A DNA stretch of 64,000 nt from Staphylococcus shinii (GTDB taxonomy: Bacteria > Bacillota > Bacilli > Staphylococcales > Staphylococcaceae), in assembly GCF_017583065.1 (NCBI RefSeq), contig NZ_JAGEVL010000001.1:372001-436000 (forward strand), in the 5' to 3' direction. Positions 48,641 through 56,503 of this stretch are shown here, piece by piece. Made by a program: the position numbers and the translations under genes. Below the pieces are notes generated by a model, which made no database searches, had not been told where the DNA came from, and saw only the letters and a list, made by a program, of their open reading frames with translations. Position 1 is the stretch's first letter. Every line of letters begins with the position of its first letter.

Positions 48641-49531
48641 ATGTTAAATAACATTGCTATATCAGGTTTTTCTGATGAAATTTCATCAGATTTAGACACA
48701 CAATTGCAAAAGGTATCAGAATTAGGTATGCGTTACATTTCATTACGTGGTATTGATGACGAAAATATAGGGGATTATACAGTCGAAAAAATAAAGAATT
48801 ATGTTATTCCAAAATTAAATGAATGGAATATCTCAGTCTCATCTATCGGTTCTCCAATCGGCAAAATTTATGTCCAAGATGAAGAAGCATTTGAAAAGCA
48901 ATTAGTCGTCTTAAAAAACATGTGTGAAATCGCTAATGCATTGTCTTGTAAGTATATTAGGATTTTCAGCTTTTATATACCTAAAGAACAAGATTTTGAT
49001 GAATATCAACATTTAGTCATTAAAAAATTAAAAGCATTTGCAAAAATAGCAAAGCAATATAACGTCGTTTTACTGCATGAAAATGAAAAAGATATTTTCG
49101 GTGATATTGCTCGTCGTTGTAAAGTCATCCTTGATGAAGTAGGGTCTGACCATTTTAAAGCGATTTTCGATTTTGCCAATTTCGTTCAATGTGGGGAAGA
49201 TACGCAAGCATGTTATGAACTCTTAGAACCTGACATTGAATACATCCACATCAAAGATGCGGTCTATAAAGACAGTATTAACGTTGTTTGTGGTACAGGC
49301 GATGGCCAAATTGAGTCTATTCTTAAACAGGCGATAAATCATGGCTATAAAGGTTTCTTAACATTAGAACCTCACCTGGTCGTATTTGATGCAATTAAAG
49401 ACTTAGAAATAGAGCATTCTACTGAAACTATCCAAAATACAGCTGCAAAAGATGGCGCTGAAGGATATCAAATTCAGTATGAAGCACTTTTAGAAATTTT
49501 AAAAAATATTGAAAATAAGGAGAATGTATAA
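48641..49531 (+). CDS. Second sugar isomerase/epimerase-like TIM barrel
   Basis: A 296-residue paralogous-fold protein with the four-ligand metal site of the xylose-isomerase-like superfamily: Glu in VLLHENEKD, Asp in AIFDFANF, His in YIHIKDA and Glu in LTLEPHL. It may isomerise, epimerise or dehydrate a sugar or keto-sugar. The start ATG 48641 follows GGAGGAAAA; the upstream frame from 48605 lacks a ribosome binding site. The stop overlaps the start of the next gene by one base, so the genes are coupled. Confidence 0.85.
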   Translation: MLNNIAISGFSDEISSDLDTQLQKVSELGMRYISLRGIDDENIGDYTVEKIKNYVIPKLNEWNISVSSIGSPIGKIYVQDEEAFEKQLVVLKNMCEIANALSCKYIRIFSFYIPKEQDFDEYQHLVIKKLKAFAKIAKQYNVVLLHENEKDIFGDIARRCKVILDEVGSDHFKAIFDFANFVQCGEDTQACYELLEPDIEYIHIKDAVYKDSINVVCGTGDGQIESILKQAINHGYKGFLTLEPHLVVFDAIKDLEIEHSTETIQNTAAKDGAEGYQIQYEALLEILKNIENKENV

Positions 49532-50676
49532 TGACAAATATTCGTTTAGGCATAATTGGATTAGGAGCGCAAGGAAATACTTATGCTAACTTTATTAATG
49601 AAAATAAAGTGAAAAATGTAGTTATAGGAGCCATTTGTGATATCGATCCTGATAAAAAAGCACTTGCTACCGAAAACTATCCAGATATTCCTTTTTATAA
49701 TGACTATATTGATTTATTAGAAAGTGGAGACGTTGATGCTGTTGTGACGACTGTGCCACATTATTTACACACTGAAATAGGTAAAGCTGCATTAAATAGA
49801 AATATACATGCACTATTAGAGAAACCAGCTGATATCTATGCCGAAAAAGTAAAAGAAATTAGTGACTTAGCCGCTTCTAAACCCGAATTAACATTTGGTA
49901 TTTTCTTTAATCAAAGAACTAACCCGCTTTATCAAAAAGTTAAATCCTTAATTGATAATGGAGAAATTGGACAAATTAGACGTACAAATTGGATCATTAC
50001 TACTTGGTGGCGTCCACAAGCATATTATGATCAAAGTCCATGGCGTGCAACTTGGGATGGAGAAGGCGGCGGTGTGTTAGTTAACCAAGCACCACATCAA
50101 ATTGATTTATTGCAATGGTTATGCGGATTACCAGAAAAAGTGTATGCCAACGTAAAATATGGCTATCAGAGAAAGTTAAATGTTGATGACGATGTGACAA
50201 CAGTACTAGATTACGGTAACGGAGCGACAGGTGTTTTCATCACGTGTACGCATGACGTTATCGGCACTGACCGACTAGAAATCACAGGCGATAAAGGAAA
50301 AATTTTAGTCGAAGATAGTAAGAAAATAACTATTAAACGCTTAAAACAATCAGAAAACGAAATGAATCAAACGATGACTTGGGCTGATGTAGCAGAAATC
50401 TTCAAAGGTGACGGTATAGGAGACATCTACGAGACAGATACTTTCGAATTTGATAGTGTATGGGGCGAACAACATATCAGTGTACTTGAAAACTTCGCCG
50501 CAAATATTATTGATGATACACCACTTATAGCGCCTGGCAGTGATGGTATTAATGGCGTTAACTTCGTAAATGCAATTTATCTTTCTAGTTGGTTAGGCAA
50601 AGAAGTAACAGTTCCTGTAGATCCAACAGAATTCAAAAATGCTTTACAACATAAAATTAATTCAGAAGATAAATAA
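49531..50676 (+). CDS. Gfo/Idh/MocA-family oxidoreductase
   Basis: A 381-residue NAD(P)-dependent sugar dehydrogenase. The Rossmann loop is GIIGLGAQGNTYANF, the catalytic Lys lies in LLEKPADIY, and GGGVLVNQAPHQIDLLQWL has the catalytic His. Family enzymes oxidise or reduce cyclic sugars or inositols, often at C3. It overlaps the isomerase upstream by one base. The next gene is a second member of the family. Confidence 0.9.
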   Translation: MTNIRLGIIGLGAQGNTYANFINENKVKNVVIGAICDIDPDKKALATENYPDIPFYNDYIDLLESGDVDAVVTTVPHYLHTEIGKAALNRNIHALLEKPADIYAEKVKEISDLAASKPELTFGIFFNQRTNPLYQKVKSLIDNGEIGQIRRTNWIITTWWRPQAYYDQSPWRATWDGEGGGVLVNQAPHQIDLLQWLCGLPEKVYANVKYGYQRKLNVDDDVTTVLDYGNGATGVFITCTHDVIGTDRLEITGDKGKILVEDSKKITIKRLKQSENEMNQTMTWADVAEIFKGDGIGDIYETDTFEFDSVWGEQHISVLENFAANIIDDTPLIAPGSDGINGVNFVNAIYLSSWLGKEVTVPVDPTEFKNALQHKINSEDK

Positions 50677-50702
50677 ACCCACCTATAATAGGAGATGGTC
50701 AA

Positions 50703-51710
50703 ATGCTGAAAGTTGGTGTAGTCGGTTTAGGCGATATATCACAAATTCACATACACGCAATACAACAAAATCCTAAAGCAGAATTAATCGCGGTTTGTGA
50801 TGAAGATGCATCATTAAAAAACAAGGCGCCTTACGGCAATTTTTATAATGATTTAAATAGTATGTTAGATTCAGAAATGTTAGATTGTGTTCATATATGT
50901 TTGCCTCACCATTTACATGTGTCAGCTACTACAACATGTGTTAAAAAAGGCGTCCATGTATTACAAGAAAAGCCTTTAGCTATTAACGCCAAAGAAGGAC
51001 TTGAATTAGTCACGTTAAAACGCCAGTATCCAAAAACCAAGATTGGGATTTGTTTTCAAAATAGATATAACGATACCTTTCAAACATTACAACACATTGT
51101 TAGAAGCGGACAGTACGGCGAGGTCATTGGTGTAAAAGGACTAGTTACATGGTTTAGGCCTGAATCTTATTACACAGAAAAACCTTGGCGTGGACAAATG
51201 GCTTTGGCAGGCGGCGGTGTTCTAATTAACCAATCTATTCATACATTAGACTTAATGCAATTACTTTGTGGGGATATAGCATCTATTAAAGGAACCGTAT
51301 CACAATTATTGGATTATGATATTGAAGTAGAAGATACAGCATCTGCACATATTAAATTTGCAAATAATGCAAACGGTATGTTCTTTGCTACTAATGCCAA
51401 TTTTGGAAATTCAAGCGTAGAGTTACAGGTTATATTTGAAAATGAAAAATTAACTATTAAAGATAATATACTTACGCGTATGAATAAACAGGGTTATAAG
51501 ATTCAAATTGAGGAAGATGAAAAACTAGCTGGTGATAAATCGTATTATGGACCTAGCCATAGTAAACTAATTAACCAATTCTACAATTGTATTATTGAAG
51601 ATACTGATGACTATATATAACCTAGAGACGCATTAGCATCTATTGCCATGATTGATGCTATACAGAAATCTTCCAAATCAAACAGCGTTATTCATTTTAC
51701 AAGTAATTAA
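50703..51710 (+). pseudogene. Gfo/Idh/MocA oxidoreductase with in-frame stop near the C-terminus
   Basis: The frame encodes 305 residues to TAA at 51618-51620. It then continues in the same frame for 29 more codons (PRDALASIAMIDAIQKSSKS...) to a stop at 51710. The continuation has the usual family C-terminal helix, so the ancestral protein was about 335 residues. GLGDISQIH (Rossmann), LQEKPLAI (Lys) and GGGVLINQSIHTLDLMQ (His) are intact. A protein lacking the last helix may or may not fold. One substitution or a sequencing error would explain it. The terminator at 51735 is beyond the second stop, as expected for a longer gene. Confidence 0.8.
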
Positions 51711-51733
51711 AAATTTTTTGTTATTCATTTTTA

Positions 51734-51769
51734 TTGCACATCGATTTTTTTATCGTTGTGCATTTTTAA
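51734..51769 (+). terminator. Terminator after the isomerase/dehydrogenase locus
   Basis: TGCACATCGAT pairs with ATCGTTGTGCA (one mismatch) around a T-rich loop, followed by TTTTTAAT. Confidence 0.8.
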
Positions 51770-51861
51770 TTCTAATATATTTATATTAAAATTATTATCA
51801 ATTGAATTTATACATATATTTCCATATACTAAATATAATATAAATAATGGTAGGTGTTAAT

Positions 51862-52425
51862 GTGGATAATCGGTCGAAAGTGATTTTAGACCTCGCTGTA
51901 AGTTTAGATAGTTATATTGAAGGACCAATTGGTGAAATTGATTGGCGTATTATGGACCCAAAAATGAATTTCAGTGCTTTTTTAAAACAGGTTAGCGCTA
52001 TCATATATAGGCGAAAAAGCTATGATTTGTAGGGGAATTATACACCTCAATTAGGTAATCGACAAAACGGAGACGATGCTATGTGGGAAGAGATTCATAG
52101 TAAACAAAAATATGTATTTACGCACCAAAAAAATCTTGTTTCTGCAAACGCCGAATATATACATTCAGAGGATATGCTAATAAGTATAGATAAAGTCAAA
52201 GCACAAGAAACTAAAGATATTTGGTTATATGGCGGTTCAAGTATTATAACTTCTTTTATAAATAATAACTTAATAGATGAATATCGCTTATCTATACACC
52301 CGTTTGTGTTAGGTTCAGGAAAACCTTTATTTGAATATTTAGTAGATAGAGTTAACCTGATACATATAAAAACTAATACATATCAAAGTGGCGTCGTGCA
52401 ACTTATATATAATAAAAACAAATAA
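51862..52425 (+). pseudogene. Dihydrofolate reductase-like (RibD C-terminal) protein interrupted by TAG
   Basis: One frame, 51862-52425, is interrupted only by TAG at 52030-52032. Before it: KVILDLAVSLDSYIEGPIGEIDWRI and SAIIYRRKSYDL. After it: GNYTPQLGNRQNGDDAMWEEI, then ETKDIWLYGGSSIITSFINNNLIDEYRLSIHPFVLGSG. The family normally has Trp at the stop (YDLWG), so TGG changed to TAG. The usual IIYGRKSYD is also altered to IIYRRKSYD. Start GTG 51862 follows TAGGTG. RibD_C proteins are NADPH reductases of unknown substrate. The downstream half has its own ATG (52081) but no good ribosome binding site. Confidence 0.85.
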
Positions 52426-52458
52426 TGATAGCTGAGTATTGTATAAAGGAGTATGTAT

Positions 52459-53277
52459 ATGGCTGAAATAGCAGTAGCAATGGATCAGGTAACCTTAAAA
52501 CTTAACAATAAAACAATCATCAATAATTTATCATTCCAAATACCCAAAGGTTCAATCACTTTATTAAAAGGGAAGAATGGCGTCGGTAAAAGTTTGACAC
52601 TCAAATTGATGACACAACTAATAACACCAAATTCTGGTGTCATTAATGTTTCTGGCTATACAAGTTATGCGCCTGATAGTTTCCCTAAAAACATAAAACT
52701 AACAACAAAGTCATTTCTAACAACGATTCAAAATTTAAATATGAAGCGGAAATCTGACAACCATACAGTCGATGATTATTTAGCACTATTAAATCTATCT
52801 TCACTTCAAAACACTAAATTACATCATCTTTCAAAAGGCTCTTTACAAAAAGTGAATATCATCCAAACCCTATTAACGGATGCAGATATATTAGTATTTG
52901 ACGAACCATTTTCAGGTTTAGATAAAATGTCAAAAGCACAATTTTTAACTCGTTTACAACATTTATCGAAAACTAAAACAATAATTATTACAGATCATGA
53001 TTCTAATATTGAACAAACCATTGCGACTCATATATTGAGTTTAGATGATTATACATTTATGCCACAATCTAAGTACCGTGTGTTAAAATCGATTACGATT
53101 ACTAACCAACAACATGTTAATGAAATTATTGAACATGAGCTGACGTCATGGGTATGGGCTAAAATAACTTCTAATCCCCAATATATAACTTTGCAAGTTG
53201 ACAAACAAAATTTAAATATCGTTTTACAACATTTATTAAAGCATAATTGCGAAATCATCGAAGTAAAGGATCTTTAA
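52459..53277 (+). CDS. ABC transporter ATP-binding protein
   Basis: A 272-residue ATPase. Walker A is LLKGKNGVGKSLTLKLM (near 38), the signature LHHLSKGSLQKVNI, Walker B ILVFDEPFSGLDKM, and the switch His in IIITDHDSNIEQ. The last 60 residues are an extra domain. The start ATG 52459 is seven bases after AAAGGAG; ATG 52453 is too close. It is followed one base later by a membrane protein gene, its likely permease. The substrate is unknown. Confidence 0.88.
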   Translation: MAEIAVAMDQVTLKLNNKTIINNLSFQIPKGSITLLKGKNGVGKSLTLKLMTQLITPNSGVINVSGYTSYAPDSFPKNIKLTTKSFLTTIQNLNMKRKSDNHTVDDYLALLNLSSLQNTKLHHLSKGSLQKVNIIQTLLTDADILVFDEPFSGLDKMSKAQFLTRLQHLSKTKTIIITDHDSNIEQTIATHILSLDDYTFMPQSKYRVLKSITITNQQHVNEIIEHELTSWVWAKITSNPQYITLQVDKQNLNIVLQHLLKHNCEIIEVKDL

Positions 53278-53278
53278 A

Positions 53279-53980
53279 ATGCTATATTCTTTTTTAAAAT
53301 ACGAACACCTAAAATTTTTAACATCATATCAATTTATTGCACCAGTATTTACATACTTACTGTGGGTCATTGGCATTTATATCTATAGAGATATGCCAGT
53401 CTTATCAAGTTATGGTTCTACTGCGATTGGTTTATTTATAATCATGACATGGCTGACCATTATTAATTTCGGACGTGATACTTTAAATGAGCGTCATATT
53501 TTCTATATACAATTAAAATCAAAGACTACTTATTTGTTAATAAAAATACTATATTTATATTTACTTAGTACATTGTTCATTATTTTCTCATTAATCTATC
53601 CACTTTTACTTAATGTGTTTGATAAAACTGTTTCATTTAATCTTGTTTTAATTGGTGTAATTGTACATTTATTGTTAAGTATGTTTGGCATTGTATTAGG
53701 GGCTTTTATTACTAATACGAAAATCGCCACTAAATCTTATAGATGGTTATTAACAATATTTATTATGCTCATCATTTTCACTAAAGATGTACTTATTACA
53801 ACTTTTCCATTTACCAAATGGTTTCTCTGGGTGTTACCACCAATTAGTAATCTTTTAAATCAAATGAATAGTGATTATTTGTCATTTCTTAATACCAATT
53901 TCCTACTCTTATGTTTATTTGCTGTAATTTATATTTTAATAACACTTAAATTACTTATTATTCTATTCAAAAAGACCTAA
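53279..53980 (+). CDS. ABC transporter permease-like membrane protein
   Basis: A 233-residue membrane protein with six probable helices and no large soluble domain, like the ABC-2-type permeases paired with a single ATPase. GRDTLNERHIFYIQLKSKTTYLLIKILYLYLL is the cytoplasmic coupling-type region. The gene starts one base after the ATPase stop. No recognisable substrate motif. Export of a lipid, peptide or drug is possible but unproven. Confidence 0.75.
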   Translation: MLYSFLKYEHLKFLTSYQFIAPVFTYLLWVIGIYIYRDMPVLSSYGSTAIGLFIIMTWLTIINFGRDTLNERHIFYIQLKSKTTYLLIKILYLYLLSTLFIIFSLIYPLLLNVFDKTVSFNLVLIGVIVHLLLSMFGIVLGAFITNTKIATKSYRWLLTIFIMLIIFTKDVLITTFPFTKWFLWVLPPISNLLNQMNSDYLSFLNTNFLLLCLFAVIYILITLKLLIILFKKT

Positions 53981-53995
53981 ACAATTTACTATATA

Positions 53996-54048
53996 AGAGA
54001 CCCCTACAAGTTAGAGTGTATTACAAACTTGCAAGGGTCTCTTTTTAT
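53996..54048 (+). terminator. Terminator after the ABC pair
   Basis: AGAGACCC pairs with GGGTCTCT, with an inner CAAGTT/AACTTG stem, followed by TTTTATTG. Confidence 0.85.
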
Positions 54049-54083
54049 TGATTTAAATAGTTAAAATATAACTTAAATCACAA

Positions 54084-54284
54084 TTAAGCAATATAAACAA
54101 ATAGTTCAATAATAGCAATAATTAAAAATACCAAAAATACCACGCCGTAAATATTATTCTTTTTAGCGCTTTTTGCATTTTGAGATTTTTGTTTCGCTTT
54201 ATTGTTTACGTTAGTGAAGAAGGTAATACCAGAATAAACTGCAATAAGTACGGTTATACCAAACACAAACCATATACCACCCAT
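54084..54284 (-). CDS. Small two-helix membrane protein, unknown
   Basis: A 66-residue protein with hydrophobic helices at about 3-24 and 46-65 and a basic loop between them (NNKAKQKSQNAKSAKKNN). A strong AAAGGAGG precedes its ATG on the minus strand, good evidence that it is translated. I do not recognise a function. It stands alone between two plus-strand operons. Confidence 0.7.
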   Translation of the reverse strand: MGGIWFVFGITVLIAVYSGITFFTNVNNKAKQKSQNAKSAKKNNIYGVVFLVFLIIAIIELFVYIA

Positions 54285-54501
54285 AATGACAAACCTCCTT
54301 TATTAATAATCAATATACTACTAATCTATTTCATAAGATTAAAATCATGATATATACCTATATTAATACATTTTTTTAGTTCATCCAATGTATATTCTAA
54401 AAATTTAATTAATATACACATTTGCAGTAAACTTCATCGTATAAATAACACGTAAAATAAGTTATAATGATTGAAAAGCTATGAATAAAGGGGTTAATAT
54501 A

Positions 54502-55314
54502 ATGAATGGTCTTAGAAGTGTAACCACAGGGACAGATAATTTAGAAAAAACTAAAACTTTATTTAAAGATGTATTAGGTCTAAATGTTGCAGATAAAGGA
54601 CAGGCTCTCCGTTTTGGTGATGCAGAACTAAACTCTGGCACACGTATTCATTTTGTAGAAATACCAAACTATACGAACCAAGAAAATCATATTGAAAATA
54701 TTGGCTTACGTTTACCAAGTGACGAAGGTTTAGATGAATATCAAACTATCTTAGATGACCATCAAATTGATCATAGTGAAATTACTGATTTAAATGGGCA
54801 TAAGTATTTTGAATTTAAAGACCATAATCATCAGATATTCAATATTTATTCAAATGAACATAATACGGGTGCACCTCTAGGAATGCCTACATTTGATAGC
54901 ACTGTTAACCCACTACATCAAATTCAGGGGCTAGGCCCTGTACTGCTTAAAGTAAATGAAATACTACTAACTCAATCTATTTTGACAAAAGTGTTTGGTC
55001 TTACACATTTCGCAGAATATGCACCATACCATGACGCTGACTATAAAGTACAAGTTTTCCGAATTGGAGAAGGCGGTTTAGGTGGAGAATTACATTTACA
55101 CGCTACTGATGAAGATTTAAAAATGCCAAAACATGGTATTGTAGAACAAATTGAGTTTGCAACTGAATCCAAAGCTCAATTCCAAAATGCATTACAACAA
55201 CTTGAGTCTATAGGTATCCCTTACCAATCGTTAGATCAAGAAGGCGAAAAATCCTTAAGAATTAGTGAAAAAAGTGGTATCACTTTTATATTGACTTTAG
55301 AAATTAAATCATAG
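54502..55314 (+). CDS. VOC-superfamily (glyoxalase/dioxygenase-like) protein
   Basis: A 270-residue protein with two VOC modules (about 1-120 and 145-270). RSVTTGTDNLEKTKTLFKDVLGLNVADKG begins the first, GLGPVLLKVNEILLTQSILTKVFGLTHF the second. Metal-ligand candidates are His in RIHFVEI, Glu in YFEFKD, and His in ELHLHAT and Glu in VEQIEF. It is shorter than MhqO-type ring-cleaving dioxygenases. Substrate unknown. Start ATG 54502 follows AAAGGGG; the frame upstream has no site. The DUF6501-like gene follows 18 bases later. Confidence 0.78.
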   Translation: MNGLRSVTTGTDNLEKTKTLFKDVLGLNVADKGQALRFGDAELNSGTRIHFVEIPNYTNQENHIENIGLRLPSDEGLDEYQTILDDHQIDHSEITDLNGHKYFEFKDHNHQIFNIYSNEHNTGAPLGMPTFDSTVNPLHQIQGLGPVLLKVNEILLTQSILTKVFGLTHFAEYAPYHDADYKVQVFRIGEGGLGGELHLHATDEDLKMPKHGIVEQIEFATESKAQFQNALQQLESIGIPYQSLDQEGEKSLRISEKSGITFILTLEIKS

Positions 55315-55332
55315 AAAGAGGAATGTTTATTT

Positions 55333-55536
55333 ATGTTACACGAAACATGGAAAGAAAATACACCAGTTAAAAAAGTTGAAGTTATTCACACAAACGCAAA
55401 GAAATTTACAGTTTCTGATATGCTTACTGTTGGGAAACAATATGACGTTATCAATGAAACCGAAGAATATTACCAAATTATTGATAACTCTGGGCTTGTT
55501 GGTGGTTATTACAAAGAATATTTCAAAGAAGTATAA
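55333..55536 (+). CDS. DUF6501-like small protein
   Basis: A 67-residue soluble protein: MLHETWKENTPVKKVEVIHTNAKKFTVSDMLTVGKQYDVINETEEYYQIIDNSGLVGGYYKEYFKEV. It looks like a small SH3-like beta barrel (short strands, VGKQYDVINETEEYYQIIDNSG). Similar proteins in staphylococci are classed as DUF6501 by recollection. Function unknown. AGAGGAATG precedes it. Confidence 0.7.
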   Translation: MLHETWKENTPVKKVEVIHTNAKKFTVSDMLTVGKQYDVINETEEYYQIIDNSGLVGGYYKEYFKEV

Positions 55537-55597
55537 AATTAATTGATAAATCACACGCTCATATTATGTTGCGTGTTTAAATAATTTTTTAACGAAT

Positions 55598-55646
55598 AGG
55601 GCTAGGGCAAAATATGATGATGTATTCATGCCCCAGTCTATTTTTA
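55598..55646 (+). terminator. Probable terminator after the VOC/DUF6501 genes
   Basis: GGGCTAGGGCA and TGCCCCAGTCT can pair imperfectly across a 19-base loop, followed by ATTTTTA. Confidence 0.5.
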
Positions 55647-55699
55647 ATGATTTCTTATAAATAAATAAGCCATACTTTATATAGAGGAGACAATTCATA

Positions 55700-56491
55700 A
55701 TGACAAGAACAAACTATATTAATAGAGATGAAACAGTCTTTAACGATGCAGAAGCATTGATGCAGTTAAACAAAAATATTTTATTAAAAGGGCCAACAGG
55801 GTCTGGTAAGACGAAATTGGCAGAAACACTAAGCGAAACAATGAATCGACCAATGCACCAAATCAATTGTTCAGTTGATTTAGATGCAGAGAGCTTACTT
55901 GGTTTCAAAACTATCCAAACTAACGATAACGGTACGCAAGAAATTGTCTTTATAGATGGACCTGTAATTAAAGCCATGAAAGAAGGCCATATATTATATA
56001 TTGATGAAATTAATATGGCTAAACCTGAAACGTTGCCTATTTTAAACGGTGTGCTAGACTACCGTAGAAAACTGACGAATCCATTTACAGGTGAAGTCGT
56101 TAATGCAGCACCAGGATTCAACGTCATTGCAGCAATTAACGTTGGGTATATAGGAACTTTACCAATGAACGAAGCATTGAAAAACCGCTTTGTTGTCATT
56201 CAAGTAGACTATATCGATGGCGATATTTTAAGTGATGTCATAAAACAGCAAAGCCAGTTAACAGATACTGTGTTAATACAAAAAATCATTAAATTTAATG
56301 AAGACTTACGTACAATGACAAAACAGGGTCAAATTTCAGAAGAAGCGGCTAGTATTCGTGCATTAATAGATTTAAGTGATTTAGCTACTATTATGCCAAT
56401 CGAACGTGCAATTCAACGAACAATAATAGATAAATTGGAAGACGAGCGAGAACAGCAAGCTATTTTAAACGCAGTAGAATTAAATTTTTAG
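55700..56491 (+). CDS. MoxR-type AAA+ ATPase
   Basis: A 263-residue AAA+ ATPase. Walker [16 protein letters not shown] (near 28-42), Walker [16 protein letters not shown] (near 98), sensor 1 in VIAAINVGY and the arginine finger region [10 protein letters not shown]. It resembles MoxR and CobS/GvpN proteins, which act with a VWA-domain partner; that partner is the next gene, 12 bases downstream. Such pairs remodel proteins or insert metals. No cobalamin genes are nearby. Confidence 0.85.
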   Translation: MTRTNYINRDETVFNDAEALMQLNKNILLKGPTGSGKTKLAETLSETMNRPMHQINCSVDLDAESLLGFKTIQTNDNGTQEIVFIDGPVIKAMKEGHILYIDEINMAKPETLPILNGVLDYRRKLTNPFTGEVVNAAPGFNVIAAINVGYIGTLPMNEALKNRFVVIQVDYIDGDILSDVIKQQSQLTDTVLIQKIIKFNEDLRTMTKQGQISEEAASIRALIDLSDLATIMPIERAIQRTIIDKLEDEREQQAILNAVELNF

Positions 56492-56503
56492 TGAGGGATA
56501 AAC

